The translations under genes were made by a program, and so were the position numbers. The notes under the pieces were generated by a model. That model was given only the letters and a program-made list of their open reading frames with translations. It did not search any database and was not told where the DNA came from. A stretch of 64,000 bases of DNA from Chamaecyparis obtusa (lineage: Eukaryota > Streptophyta > Pinopsida > Cupressales > Cupressaceae): assembly GCA_027943335.1 (NCBI GenBank), contig BSBK01002802.1, forward strand, positions 186,001 through 250,000, read 5' to 3'. Positions within the stretch are counted from its first letter, which is position 1. Every line of letters starts with the position of its first letter. This document shows positions 1 to 12,235 of this stretch, piece after piece.

Positions 1-2820
1 TAATGTAATTGGTAAATGCCATATCTTCATTTTGATATCATACTGCTTCTTAAGACTTCCAATTCTCCTTCCCCTTGGCTTTGAAGAAGCTTCTAGAAGA
101 GACTTCCTACCTATTTTCTTCACTGAGCTCTTCATGGCCTTCATAAATTGAATGAAGTAGGCATCCCCCAAATACTCTTATGTTTCTTAATACAACAAAG
201 GGTAGTCGTCTATAGTCAAAGGTTTTCATTCAGATGACAGTGGAGAGCTTCTCAAGGTATTAATCACTTTTGTAGAGAAGTTCCTAATTCATCTCAAGGC
301 TCTAATTTTGGTGACCAACTCCCTCGAGGTCCATGGATAGACCCACTGATTTCCCAAATTAGAAAAAGGGTAGAATTGATTTTGGAAATAGTATCCCAAT
401 TGAAGAGAAATGGAAATCCTAGTGACAAAAATAATTTCTTTCAAAGAATCAAGTTTAAATGGAGGCTGTCAATTCCAAAACATGCCCCAATCGTGTAGAT
501 GAACTCGTATGTTGCTTGATTAAAGGAGATATTGGTTTATTAAAGCATCTCTATGATCCCATTTGCAATCAGTTGCTACTTTTTGAGTAGCTTGCCAACT
601 GGTTTTGTGTGAGATTTCTGTATTATATAATGTCCTCATGCAAGCACATGCCAATTTTTGTAAACATATTATGTTGTAAAGGATTAGTGAGAAATATAAA
701 AAAAAAGGTTCTTGTATGTATTATTTAAACATATATCAATTAGGAAACCATTTTTCTCCCATTACATGGCAAAAATGCCAAGATTCACTTTGTCAGTATC
801 AATAGGTAGCAGGATGAGGGAATAAATATTTGTAAAGAGGCGGTACAAATGTTACTAGCCAAAACCATTTGGAGAGTAATATTCTTCTCCTGATTGTAAT
901 AAGAAACACAAAATGCAAAAGACATCAAATAGCTAGAGCATTTATTTGCTATGGCATGTCAATTTTAGTTCATTGCCTATTGATGATATTCTCAATGTGT
1001 AAAAATAAAATGATGTGTGTTATTTTAAAATGATGTTAACTAAAACTTATGAAAAATTGTCAAATATAGCTCATATTATATCCCATATTATTTTGATGCC
1101 CTAGCTTGTTAATATGTGTGTTTTGACTGTCAAAACAGGATTTGTATTGAGAAATATGAAGCAATTTATTGTGTTTGGTTGGAAAAAATAAGTATATTTT
1201 CTAGTTTTGTGATGAATACAAACCATTAGAATAGTTGGTAATTGAATTATGCAAGTATTTAGGAGGGTTGCTTTGGAAAATAGGCCTAATTAGGCCTAAT
1301 TAGTTTTAAAATCAGTCAAAATTTGAGGCCTCTTTTAGAAAACAACCACACCTTGTTTCTAAATATGTTGATAGCTTCGAAATGGGTATCTAGAACCCTA
1401 ACCCTTTTGTGGAGATCCCTCTTGCATCAAAGATTATGACTAATTTTGTCTTTGATCAAGGCTACTAGCCTTAAGGGCAATTTATGGTAAAATCATGCAA
1501 GTTGACAATCTAGTGATTGTGGGGTTTGTCAAGGGTGTCTTCATGTTGGATTTGCCTAATATGAACTATTTTCTTATCCATTTGAGTGTAGAGAACCATG
1601 TAGCACTTCATTGGTGTTTTTTTCCAAGATGCCTAGTGTTTTGGTTTCAGAGTGAATGGAATTTATGGCTAAGAGAAACTTAATGCCCTAACACTGTCTA
1701 TACCACAAAAATCATTGTTTTCCTATGGCCATGAGTGCAAATGGGTAGTGATGAGTCATTTTGAATGGTTTAGGCACTAAATAAAGGTGGAATATGTAGT
1801 TTGGGGGAAAATAAGACATGTTCCAAACATTAGTTCAGTTTGGAGGTCTTGTTTGAGGGTAGTATCTTTTTAGATGAGACCCAATTGCCCCTTAAAAAGT
1901 GTGATCAGTCAAAAGTTGACCAATCTGTGCCAAAGGACCCCATGCCAATCTTTCCATATGTTCCAAAATGTACAAAAGGGTATTTGAAACAAGTCTTTGT
2001 TTTGGTGTATGGTTAGAGGCTAGGAAGCTATGGTCAAAAAACCCTCTGAATAGGCTACACGACCTAATAGGTGATTACGAAGAAAATGATACTAAATGGT
2101 TTGATGGGTTTGTTTCTATGGTTATTTTGAGTTGATAATGGTATTTTAAGATTTTAAACATCATAAAATCCAAGTCCCAAGCCTTGGAAGGTCTGTGGCC
2201 CAAGTAGCCATGTTGGGGTCACATCCTTGTTTTGGGGTTATAGATATTGAATGCCTCCATGTGTCTCAGTGTATTTGAACATTGATTTTCCTTAGTCATT
2301 TCATGTTGAGAGCATCCTAAATTAACTGATTTCTAAAGTACTAAGTTTGTGTTGTATCTTGTTACCCTTGGTTATAAGTGAGGGGTCCTTCTAGTTGAAC
2401 AAATGGTGGATCTTGGTAGCCTCATCCATGTCCACTTTGTGTAATCAGTCCTTGGTGTTCTTCTGATGGTTTTTGGTGTCCTTGTGGTCTAGGAGCTCTA
2501 CATTAGGTGCAAGTTAGGATATAATTAACTTGTACACATTAGGGTATACAAATGTAATGATACAAAATTTAATATGTATTTATAAACAAATGGTTTTGAG
2601 GGCTTAGGAATACCTAATTCAATGTGTCTGAGGTGTTGGAATAGTTTGGAAAGGTATAAAACTATAAAACATCCTTGCACAAACTGTAACGAATGAGTAC
2701 GATCATCTCTAATATAGAAGTACTACTCTCTTATAACCTTTTTGTCCTCCTCTGTGCTATCATTTGCATGTATGAATGCTATTTGTACAAAAAATGTAAC
2801 TTGTGTAGAATGGTAATACA
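1..2820. other. Intergenic AT-rich DNA, no gene seen
   Basis: No reading frame here has recognisable protein motifs, and the short open frames are scattered among stops in all six frames. A 10-bp direct duplication (taggcctaat twice) occurs near 1285-1305. I see no RNA gene and no terminal repeats. It is probably old, decayed intergenic or repeat DNA. Confidence 0.5.
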
Positions 2821-2824
2821 TAGG

Positions 2825-4448
2825 TCACACTTCATTTTGAGGTTTTAGTGTATAATTATCAACAAAATCAATGATAGAGACAATAGTACCAAGGGGAAAA
2901 GTGTCCTTACATAACTTGAATTTCTCATATAACCACCTAGCTCTATGTGTATGACCTATATAATTATAAACTAATTTCTCTTGAAAAATCTTCATAAAAT
3001 CAGCTACACATATATCCTCTTTCACTAACTCACACCTATTTAATTCTTTTCCATCTTTAACTCCATTTGTGACTGACCTATATTTTCCAAAATAAACTAG
3101 TTTCTTACCAATTTCATGTGTGCTATCTAGATGTAGGAATCTATGCAATTGTTGTAAACCACCATGTGTAGGACAACAACCTTTCAAACACATCATCTTA
3201 TAATAAATGTACCCATATTCTCTTGGTGACTTAGGAGGTTCTTGTAGACCATGTTCCTACAAAACATCATTAGTGTGCAAAGTACAACATACATGATGAT
3301 AAATATCACAATGCATGGAAAATTCAACATGGACCCTACAACAACATGTAGTGTGTGCATGATTAATCTTAACATAAAATGGTTTTGTCATCTAAAAAAT
3401 TCTTTGACTAATTTTAATCTAAGGAAAGGTTTGAAGAAACCTTTCATAAAATTGTGTTTGAGTCATATCTAAATAGTGTTTTGGATGTGGCTCACGATTT
3501 CTAGACCCAATTCACCTTGTAACAACATCTCTTTGGTTGGGTGAAACTCTTGTGTTGTCATGCCAAATTTTTTTAATTAACGTTCTTAGTGCAACAACAA
3601 GCTTGTCTTTGCGTAGGAGTCTTCCTGAAATGCCCAAAGAGAATTATTGTTAGGATCCTCAATTTTCTTTCACCTCCCTAAGGCATTGTGTAATGTTGTT
3701 CTACTTATCCTTAATGACGTGCTTGTTTTGCTTATTAAACGAGATTTTTTCATTTCCTTTCCCATTATGGTTGATGTGAGGACATGTCGAGTAACATTAA
3801 CATCTTTAGTACGTGATTTCAAGCCAGTGGCTTGGTATGCATCAAATATATTTATCACAATGGTTATTTCACTATTATTTTCACTTGTTCTTAACCCCAA
3901 AATTTTTACTGTCTCTCTAAATTTTAGATTTTTAATCATTTCAACAACTAATTGGCATCTTCCAATTTAATTTACGCTTTCAAAATAGTTGTTCCACATT
4001 ATTTTAACCAATCTTCTACAAGTTCTTTTAGAAATTTTATCGTGCATTGACCTCAAAATATTTTCATCAATGTCAATTAGAAACTTTGGTTTTCTATGAA
4101 TTATACTAGGAGGTGTTTCATTTGGTGCGTGCTCTTCATTTTCATTACATGCAATAATCACATCAAATTGAAATGGTGTATGTTCTTCAATTTCATTAGG
4201 TGCATTAATCACATCAATTTGAAATGGTGTATGTTATTCAATCTAATTAGGTGCATTCATCACATCAATTTGAAGTGGTGGATGTTCATCACATTTATTA
4301 GGTGCATTCTCATCATATCAATTTGAATTGTTGCATGTTCATCATTTTCATTAGGTGCATTAGATGATGTACCTCCACGTAATCTCCTCATATGATGCCT
4401 TTGTCTTTCCTTTGCTTCTTCTCATTGTTTAATTGTCCCTCTCTTGTT
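2825..4448 (-). pseudogene. Decayed transposon-like gene of unknown family
   Basis: On the minus strand a frame starts near 4448 with a basic stretch (MGKNKRG...), passes through a repetitive acidic segment, and continues in broken pieces to a C-terminal open segment at 3196-2825. That last segment (123 codons) ends with a motif of the type DFVDNYTLKPQNEV. I associate this motif with multicopy, transposase-like proteins of unknown function in plants and invertebrates, but that rests on memory, not on a search. Frameshifts and stops separate the parts at about 4212, 3967, 3670 and 3375, so the locus is not functional as it stands. An intermediate segment (3939-3670) is basic and open. No DDE triad or zinc finger could be fixed by eye. 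The alternative is a decayed host gene. Confidence 0.4.
4105..4361 (-). repeat. 51-bp tandem repeat, about five units, in a former coding region
   Basis: The unit begins AATGCACCTAATGAA on the minus strand and recurs with starts near 4361, 4308, 4257, 4206 and 4155. Three spacings are 51 bp and one is 53 bp. Fifty-one bases is 17 codons, and the unit reads as an acidic NAPNE...EEH...DV peptide. The best-preserved units stay in frame, while others carry stops or a 2-bp shift. Confidence 0.7.
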
Positions 4449-4449
4449 C

Positions 4450-7400
4450 TTTCCCATTGTTGAAATCAATTATCCTACACATAATATCATGATGAACATA
4501 CACAATCAATTAATTTTTTTTAAAAAATCACCATTATTTTGTTTTAATCTAAAGTATTAACACTAAAATAAATTCAAGAAAAAATGAAAAAATAAGAGAA
4601 ATCAATTATTTGAAATCATATGTCACAAAAAATTATGAAAACCTATTTGATAGTGCTGCAGAAAGAGATGAAAAAAGATAGTGGGACCTTGTCCAACAAG
4701 TTGCAATGCTATTTTTTAGGTTGTTGGGAATGATATTTAGCTCAATGGAACACGCATGGGTTATGTTTAATCAAAACCCGTATGGGTTCCATTGAGATAA
4801 AGGTGCAACGTTCATATTGGTCTTAAATGCACCATAGCCATAGTTTTATAAAACCTGTACATGTTTTGCTTATGTAAAAATGTCTAGAGAGAGAGAGATG
4901 ATAATTAGGGCTCAGAATAGACATAGATGGTGATGGGGACATGAAGACGAGAGGGAGAGGGAATGGGGAGAGACATGCATACACACACACATATTATATA
5001 TGTAAGCATACATATTTGTGTAGTGTATGCTAAGTTTACAAGTATATGTTTTTAATTTCTTCATAACTCGTACATTTTTGTAGAACTAAAACTTATGCTT
5101 TTAGTTCTACATAACATGTACGGGTTATGAAGAACTAGGAAAGCTACTTTTTGTCTTACAAAACCCGAGTGGAGTTTTAATTACTTAGGAGCATGTATGT
5201 GTTATGGTTAGGTAAGAGGGTTGGACAATGATCCTAAGGCCTGGAAGCCCTTTTCCCCTCCATTTCTCTCCCTTACATGTATTTTGTTTTTCCAAGATAA
5301 TTTCTCGAATTCCTCATCATCACGTTTACAGATCATCAAGTGGGTATATGTAAAATTACCACCATCATCTCACACGTCTTCTCATCTTTCTAACCATATA
5401 AATTTTTCTATTTTTGGACAATATTTGCATAGTAAACTTTAATTTTCTTTACAAATGTCTTCACAATTCTCAGAGACATATGCCTACCATTTTCTAACAA
5501 ACTTTTGATATACTTGACCAAATTAAAAAAAATACATATTATTGTTCTACACTTAATTCTATACACTTATTAAAAAAAGATTATATTTTTTATTATTTTG
5601 ATGCAAGTTATGCCCAACACACAAACACACCTAATTTTCAAGATGCAGACACTTAAAAAAATAATAAAAAAATGCTCAATGAAAAATTACAAAAAAATAC
5701 ACAACTTCTAGCTCTCGCTCTTGCCTATCATTATACCAAAGGGTTTTGCAAAATACTAAATCTAACTATATCTTTTGTGAAGCGCACAAAATATACTGTG
5801 TTATGTTTTTCTGAAAAAAATCAAGAACAATTTTTCATGTGCAGCAGGTTTGAGCCTTTTAATCTTATCTATTTTAAAAATACTTTACTACAATTCTTAT
5901 TATTTGCACAACTCCCAATTTTGAGTGCAGGACCCTCGAATTTCTCTTCGAAGTTCTTGTTTATCTGATTTTAGGAAAAAAGTGGTCACTTATACCCCCT
6001 TTTTGCACACCATCTTGGTGCACTTACCCGATTATCAAAATATTTTTAAAATGTTAATTATTATTTTTATATATTTACAAAAGGTTTCGAAGTATGTTTC
6101 ATCACACAACTAGTCACATTATCTCATTTAATAAGATGTATCCTAAAATTATTTGTTTAGGATTCAACTAGAACATAATCATGATATCTTTAGTAACGCA
6201 ATAAAAATATATCGTTTACTTTTATAGAAATGTTATATTTTATTTTAAATTATAGCTTATATGCAACTTAAATAATCTATGTGTGATTGGAATTCAAAAA
6301 AGAAAACTCATGTTGTATATCTAAATCTTTCATACTGTATCTAACAATCACAGTTTTATTGATAATAATATAAACCTCCTTTTTATCAAAAAAGATATTT
6401 TAACTTCTAGTTTAATTCTCTAAAACATGATATTACACACCGCAAAATCACTACTTAATAATTTCATATGGTTATTGCCACAAAACATAGTCTCATGCCA
6501 ATTTATTGTGCAATTCTAAAAAAAAATCTATTAATTCTATAATATTGAAACAGTTTTGGTAAAATCACAAAGATATAACTATTTACAGTTAAAAAAATAT
6601 ATTATCAAATTTATATATTTTATATGCACATTAAAAAAATGCTTCAACAAAACTAGCATTGTTATTTTTAAAAAACTACAACGATAGTTCTTATTTAATC
6701 CATACAAAATAAATCATTTCAAATTACAAAAAACACGTGCACAATTACCAAAACAACAATATTTTGCACTAAAAGTAACTACAAGCAGTTCAAACACTAC
6801 AAACAATCATTAAATGTTAACAAAAAATAATAGTAATCATAACCTTTAAAATAAACATCCTCACAAAATCAAATGATCTATTGATAAATCATTGTGCAAA
6901 GCTTTCGCCCTCTCAAAATAAAATAAAAATTGCAAATCTTTTTAGTGCAAAAGCATTCAAAGCCTCACAAAATCAACCACATTCCAATACAACACCTCCC
7001 CCTATGTCTCTACCCCTTCATCTTTGTCCCCCATTAAATACCTCCTATCTTTGAATCGTTGCACACAACACATAACACACAATTGCTAGTTATTCTATTT
7101 TTTATGAATGAAGTTATATAATGAGATGATAGGTTATATTTTTATGTACTTCCGTATAAAAATCATTATATGATAAAAGGATTATTTTTGATAGATTAAG
7201 ATTCTTTACTTATTCAAAGATTATTAAGGATATTTTGATTTAGTTAATATTAAGAGATTGATTTGTTGAATTTAAAATAGTTGTTGTTTACTAAAATTTT
7301 ATAAGACTTATTGAGAAGTTATTAGTTGATAATAAATATAAATATATATTTTAAATGATTATCAAATAAAGACATTTGTTTAAAATAAATTATGAATGAA

Positions 7401-7805
7401 GAATAAAACATAATATGTCTGATGATGACAATGAGAATGATTATGCTTCTATGAAGAATCTTACTACTCTTTATATTTGTTTTAGTAAATTAAGAAATGC
7501 TATCCAACAATGTGCTATGAGATACCGGTCTAAGCTTAGAAGTTGATATTTAGATAGTGTTTTATGAATTTCATTAAAAAAATAGGCTACATTAAATTAG
7601 CTACATGTAAAATTACATTAAATTAAAAAAAATTAGGATGTAAAATTTATGTAACTATATAACATCAAATTACATTGTTTAGATTAGATAAGCTCGGAAA
7701 GACCTAGCATGTTTACCTAACAACCATCAATACAAAAAGTTGACATTAGAGTCATAATGTATTAATACTAGTCATAACTTATTAAACATCTTGAGATACT
7801 GTAAA
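4450..7805. other. Intergenic AT-rich DNA
   Basis: Very AT-rich sequence with many homopolymer A and T runs, a short GA run near 4891-4900 and a short CA run near 4981-4991. Open frames are short, have no motifs and look like chance. No gene, RNA gene or complete mobile element could be recognised. Confidence 0.5.
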
Positions 7806-7809
7806 CAAG

Positions 7810-8005
7810 GGACGTGGCTAAGCTCCCTACAAAATGTACTGCGAAATTCTCACCATCTGTTCTTCATAATCTGCATATTTTGTGGTTGAAAACCCCCAAA
7901 AAATTGCGAAACAAATCGCCATGTTTTTGCGAATTTGAAAAAAAAAAAAGGTTTAATATTTTAAAAAAAAATCTTTGATGCGTTTTGTAGGCAGTAAACC
8001 AGCAC
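7810..8005 (+). mobile_element. Small MITE-like element, copy A (3' side of the P450 gene)
   Basis: The sequence from 7810 matches the reverse complement of 11735-11764 over 30 bp with about two mismatches (core TAAGCTCCCTACAAAATGTA). The match continues through the segment containing ATCTGTTCTTC at about 7841-7890. The right side ends with a weak inverted echo of the left end (TTTTGTAGGCAG near 7986). Length and layout suit a small non-autonomous DNA element. The exact ends and target duplication are not clear. Confidence 0.45.
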
Positions 8006-8081
8006 CAAAATGCTATTATACGCATTCACTAGTCTCTAGTCTCATGGAGACATGATCTATGGTTATCTCCATGATTAATGG

Positions 8082-11000
8082 TTAGTACAGATGGAGAGGA
8101 AGACGAGGCTTGATGATAGCCTCCAGTGGAATTGCCTTGGGCATTGTAAGTCCAAGTCCCTCTTTCATCTCAATCATACTACCCTCTGGAACACTCCATT
8201 CAAAGCTTTGAAGCAAGCGTGCCAATGTATATGAAACCACACACAGTGCAAGAGACATGCCCGGGCACATTCTCCTCCCTGACCCGAATGGAATCAATTC
8301 AAAATGTTGCCCTTTAACATCAATTTCTCTCCCATTCTTCAGAAATCTTTCAGGATCAAATTTCAAGGGGTTCTCCCACACAACAGGGTCCCTCTGAATC
8401 GCCCAAACATTCACTAGCAATCGTGTTCCTGAGGGGACATGAAAGCCTCCAATATTGCATGCTTCTGTTGATTCATGGGGAATTAGAACTGGCCCAGCTG
8501 GATACAGCCTGAATGTTTCTTTTATAATTGCTTGCAAATATGGTAGCTTTTGTAGGTCTGATTCATCTATTATTCGCTCCCTTCCAATATGCATGTCAAG
8601 CTCTTGTTGGGCTTCTCTCAAAATATGTGGGTGTTGCAACAAAGCTGCAAGTGCCCATTCAATGGTCGATGCAGATGTGTCTGTGCCTGCTGTTATCATG
8701 GCCTGCAAAAAAACCCATCAAGAACTGTTATTGTACGCCACATGAAGTTAAATATGATATCTAGCCATGAAGGTATAGGAACAAAATACTGATATGATAA
8801 AAATAACACTCTATAGACTATATAATTGATACTATGGCAGACAAATAAGATAAAAGGAGACCCTTTTTCATCTTCTTTAAATGATAAGTTTTGATTAATT
8901 TTTCTATATCCTAAGCATTGTTTGTTCTCTAAGTGTTTGGTGGAGGACTGGTAGGAAATCTTATTAGTTTTTTCTTTTCTTATTTTTCATCATGACTGTT
9001 GTTGTTTGAAAATTTATTTATAAAATTGAAATGATACTATAAAATTTATATATAGAATGTTCAAAAAATAGAAGTGTATGTATGGACTCACACACATGTA
9101 CAAACATGCATACACACACGCAAATACAAATCCTTTAATTAACTATTGCTAAATTCTTTGCACTTGTTTAGTTAGCTTAGAGCAATTCTAGGAAAAGATT
9201 CTTTTCCTTCACAATGATATAGGGGAAGGGATCCAATATCTCTATGCGTTTTAATGGTTGTGATAGGAGTTGTCGAATACTCGTTAATTTAATACCAACA
9301 TTTGTTGATTTAATGTCCAATTTTTTTGACAACGTTGTACCAATAGTTGTGACTTTAAAGTTGTTATTGCTATGACGATTACCCATAATTGAATGAATGT
9401 ACTATTAGTTGTAAAAAATGACCAATCATGCGATGTCACATCAGTTGCACAAGTATGGGTATCCCTTTTGTACGATCATTGGCTCACTTTTTTTGGGGTT
9501 ATTTTGGACATCTTGGTGAAAAGCATGCTGATGTAGCCTTGAAACCTTAGTTATAAGTAGGAGACTTGCCAAGTGAGCTACTGTAAAATAAAAACATTAA
9601 GAATGATTTGAAATTTTCACTTTAGATTTTAAGAAGTCAGAAGTTAAAGTACTCAACTACCGCTAGATCCTCTCCCGTATGAACAATTTGCCATTTCGCT
9701 TAGGATCTTTTTGGTTGCTAGAATTAAATAATACTGGAATTGTCAAATTCCAATATTTGACAATTCTAGAAGTTTTAAATTTGGAAAATAGTTTTTGGAA
9801 TATGGCTGGAACCGTTTGGTTCACTTGGAAATCACCTGGAATTCATAATGAGAAGATGGAAAATGTTGTTTGTATATGAATTTTAAAATATTATAAATTT
9901 TACTTTACCCCCAATTCCCATTTGAGTAACGTGATGACAAATGGGACATACATACAAAATACCCGCAGAATTGAGCATTGATTTTTCCAAACAAGTGCTA
10001 AAAGAATAATTTTCAAATGATTTCAATCATTTCCCACGATTGCACATGATGATTAGATGGAAGATTCAAATGCTGGTTTTGGAGTAAATGAAAATTAGCA
10101 AATCCCTATTCTAATTTCATGTTTTGAACACAATCATCAAAAATGTCAATTCCGAAATTTGACAATCCCAATTCTAATTTCATATTTTGAACACAAACAT
10201 AAAAAATATCAATTCGAAAATTTGACTATCCCAATTCCAATCCAATTCCAACTAACAAAACCGACCCTTAGCATAAAATCAGAATTCAAGCTTCAATTTT
10301 GAAACTAGGCAAAGAGAAAAAAAAATTGGAAAAAACTATGGAGTCGGAAACTCACAACAGCAGAGGCCTTGACGACGGTATCCTTATCCCCTGCCAGATT
10401 TTCATGCTCCTCTGTCTTGGAAATGAGCACATCCATAAAATCCTCGCACGCCCTCCGACTCCGCCGATGTTCATTCACCAACATCTGCATAAACTCATCC
10501 CTCTTCTTCTGCAACTCCACCATGCCCGCTCTCAGACCCTGCACATCAAACCACCGCATAAACGGCAGATAATCACCCAGATTAAACGATCCAGCCAGCA
10601 AAAAAGTCTCCTCCATCAAATCCCTAAACCGCCTCGCATCCTCCGAATCCGCCGAACTAATTCCGGCGACCATACGCAACATTACATCGAACGTCAACTG
10701 AGAAAGCCGGGATTTCATGTTCCCGGTGCGCCCATCTCCCCGGGAAGCCGCCTGAAACAGAGAAGCAACCAAATGGGAAACTTCTTCGACGCGGATGTGC
10801 CGGAGGGATTCGATCCTGTGACCTGAGAAGAGGTGAAGGGTACAGATTTTCCTGAGGTCGCGCCAGTAAGAACCATAAGGAAGCCATGGGAGGACCTTGG
10901 AGTCGTAGCCCATGTGACTTCCCGCTAAAAGGTTTGGCCTTGAAGCAAATGCCCTGTCGTTTGTTGTTAAGCACTCTTTTGCGTGCGTTGAAGATGAGAT

Positions 11001-11243
11001 CAGTAAGGCTGGGCGGAATCCGAGGTTGAGATGGACGACTGGTCCGTAGCGCTCAGAGAGCGAGAAGAGAGTTCGATGAAGGGGCTGCTTTTTCTTGAGC
11101 AGGTGGAGATGGCCTATCATGGGCCATGAGGGCGGAGAAGGGGGATTTGGGATTTTGTTGCTGTTTCTCACCAGTTTTGCTATCAGTAATAGTGTTGTGA
11201 GAGCTAGAATTGTAGCTATGGCTATGGCTTCCTCTGTACCCAT
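8082..11243 (-). CDS. Cytochrome P450 monooxygenase, A-type (CYP71 clan), two exons
   Basis: Exon 1 is 11243-10356 and exon 2 is 8702-8082, joined in phase 0 (donor GTGAGT, acceptor TTTTTTTGCAG), giving 502 residues, the usual length for the family. Visible parts are an N-terminal membrane anchor (residues 5-24), a proline-rich hinge (31-41), the C-helix WRDLR (127-131), the I-helix AGTDTS (301-306), ExxR (E358-R361), a PERF-type motif (residues 413-416) and the haem loop PFGSGRRMCPG with ligand Cys442. It should be an ER-anchored haem-thiolate oxygenase that takes electrons from P450 reductase. The single conserved intron and the motifs place it in the plant A-type group, near CYP82/CYP81/CYP750-like sequences. 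The substrate cannot be read from the sequence; terpenoid or phenolic specialised metabolism is the family norm. No stop or frameshift interrupts it. The 1653-bp intron holds a MITE-like element. Confidence 0.93.
9703..10267. mobile_element. 565-bp MITE-like element in the P450 intron
   Basis: The ends are imperfect inverted repeats. The left begins GGATCTTTTTGGTTG and the right, on the other strand, begins GGGTCGGTTTTGTTAG; both then lead into GAATT-rich sequence. Each end is flanked by TTA in direct orientation (9700-9702 and 10268-10270), as expected for the 3-bp target duplication of PIF/Harbinger (Tourist-like) elements. There is no coding capacity. It lies wholly inside the P450 intron, away from the splice sites. 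Confidence 0.55.
9737..9766. repeat. 12-bp perfect inverted repeat (hairpin)
   Basis: GAATTGTCAAAT at 9737-9748 is perfectly complementary to ATTTGACAATTC at 9755-9766, with a 6-base loop. It lies near the left end of the intronic element. A related AATT...TTTGAC motif recurs near its right end (10145-10230). Confidence 0.8.
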
Positions 11244-11330
11244 GATTTGATTTTGAATGTTTGATGTAAAAGCTGATACTGATCAAAATCAGAATCAATC
11301 TTCAATCAGATCAAACAATGCAAAATGAAT

Positions 11331-11341
11331 TGATATAAAAA
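11331..11341 (-). promoter_or_regulatory. Possible TATA box of the P450 gene
   Basis: On the minus strand the sequence TTTTTATATCA lies about 90 bp upstream of the P450 start codon at 11243. This is a plausible core-promoter position for a plant gene with a short leader. No other TATA-like sequence is nearer. In AT-rich DNA such matches also occur by chance. Confidence 0.3.
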
Positions 11342-11571
11342 GTTGATTGAAAAACTGACCCGGACTTGTTAAAAAGGCAATCTTCAATTAGTAATTGGAC
11401 AAGAAATCTATGGCTGAATGAGGATTATCAATGTATGAATTTCCGATGCGTTGCAATCAGACAGACCCACCGTGAGAACCGATGCATCGGTTCTGTCTAT
11501 GCTCCCCGTTGGTATCGATAATTAGGATTATAAGTTATTTTTATTTCATATCTCTGACATCAGATGATAAT

Positions 11572-11764
11572 GGAGGGCAGAGGCTAAGCTCTCCACAAAA
11601 ACGTACAAAACAAAATATTTTTTTTTTGAATTTTTGTTTATTTTTTACTATAAAATATGTAGATCAGGAAGAACAGATGATGAAAATTTCACAAAAAACT
11701 GTTGTGTTTTCTGATTTTACAAATTTGGTCAATAGTACATTTTGTAGGGAGCTTACCCGCGTCC
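11572..11764 (-). mobile_element. Small MITE-like element, copy B (5' side of the P450 gene)
   Basis: The minus-strand sequence from 11764 matches copy A at 7810 in opposite orientation (core TAAGCTCCCTACAAAATGTA). After a roughly 42-base difference, the ATCTGTTCTTC segment also matches. The opposite end (GGCTAAGCTCTCCAC at 11583) is an inverted version of the first end, so the unit has its own imperfect terminal inverted repeats of about 25 bp. It is about 190 bp long with an AT-rich centre and lies about 330 bp upstream of the P450 start codon. Confidence 0.5.
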
Positions 11765-11854
11765 ATAATGAAAGATAATCATCAGTCCACTTCAGCCCTA
11801 ACATTCAGGCAAATGCCAGATAGAGAAAATAGAGAAATTATGTTGCATAAAAAT

Positions 11855-12190
11855 TAAACTTTGTATATTAAGGTGGATTTTCATGGAATTATTACTCGTC
11901 TTTTTTTTCATAATTTGGTTTTATACTGATATAAAAATACGAAAAATCAGTGAAAATACATTGTACTATATTAATTTGTAGTTTTAGTGTTGTGCCATTT
12001 TGTGTAATAAATGACTCATAATTTAAACTTTGTTTATTAAGACAGATTTTTATGCAATTTTTACTCGTCTGTTTTTCATAATCTATTTTTATACTGACAT
12101 AAAAATATAAAAAAGAATGAAAACACATTATATTATATTAATTTGTATTTTTGCAGTTGTACCATTTTGTGTGATAAATGACACAAGCTC
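11855..12190. repeat. Two-unit tandem duplication, about 169 bp per unit
   Basis: Units begin at about 11855 and 12024 (TTAAACTTTG followed by ATTAAG). They share several landmarks in order: TTACTCGTCTG-type sequence, TTTTATACTGA, TATATTAATTTGTA, and GTACCATTTTGTGT followed by ATAAATGAC. The units have diverged clearly, so the duplication is old. Nothing in it is coding. Confidence 0.75.
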
Positions 12191-12235
12191 AAAAAGAAAT
12201 GTCTACTTGGCTGACTTAGATTCTTATCTAAATTT

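Noticed and set aside
5221..6113. Several 60-98 codon frames on the plus strand
   Set aside because: The translations are rich in Phe, Leu, Ser and Lys, as expected from AT-rich noncoding DNA, with no domain and no splice context.
7810..11764. The inverted copies around the P450 gene as termini of one large 4-kb transposon carrying the gene
   Set aside because: Each copy appears to have its own inverted ends and a MITE-like size, and no shared target duplication was visible at the outer edges. Two separate small insertions are simpler.
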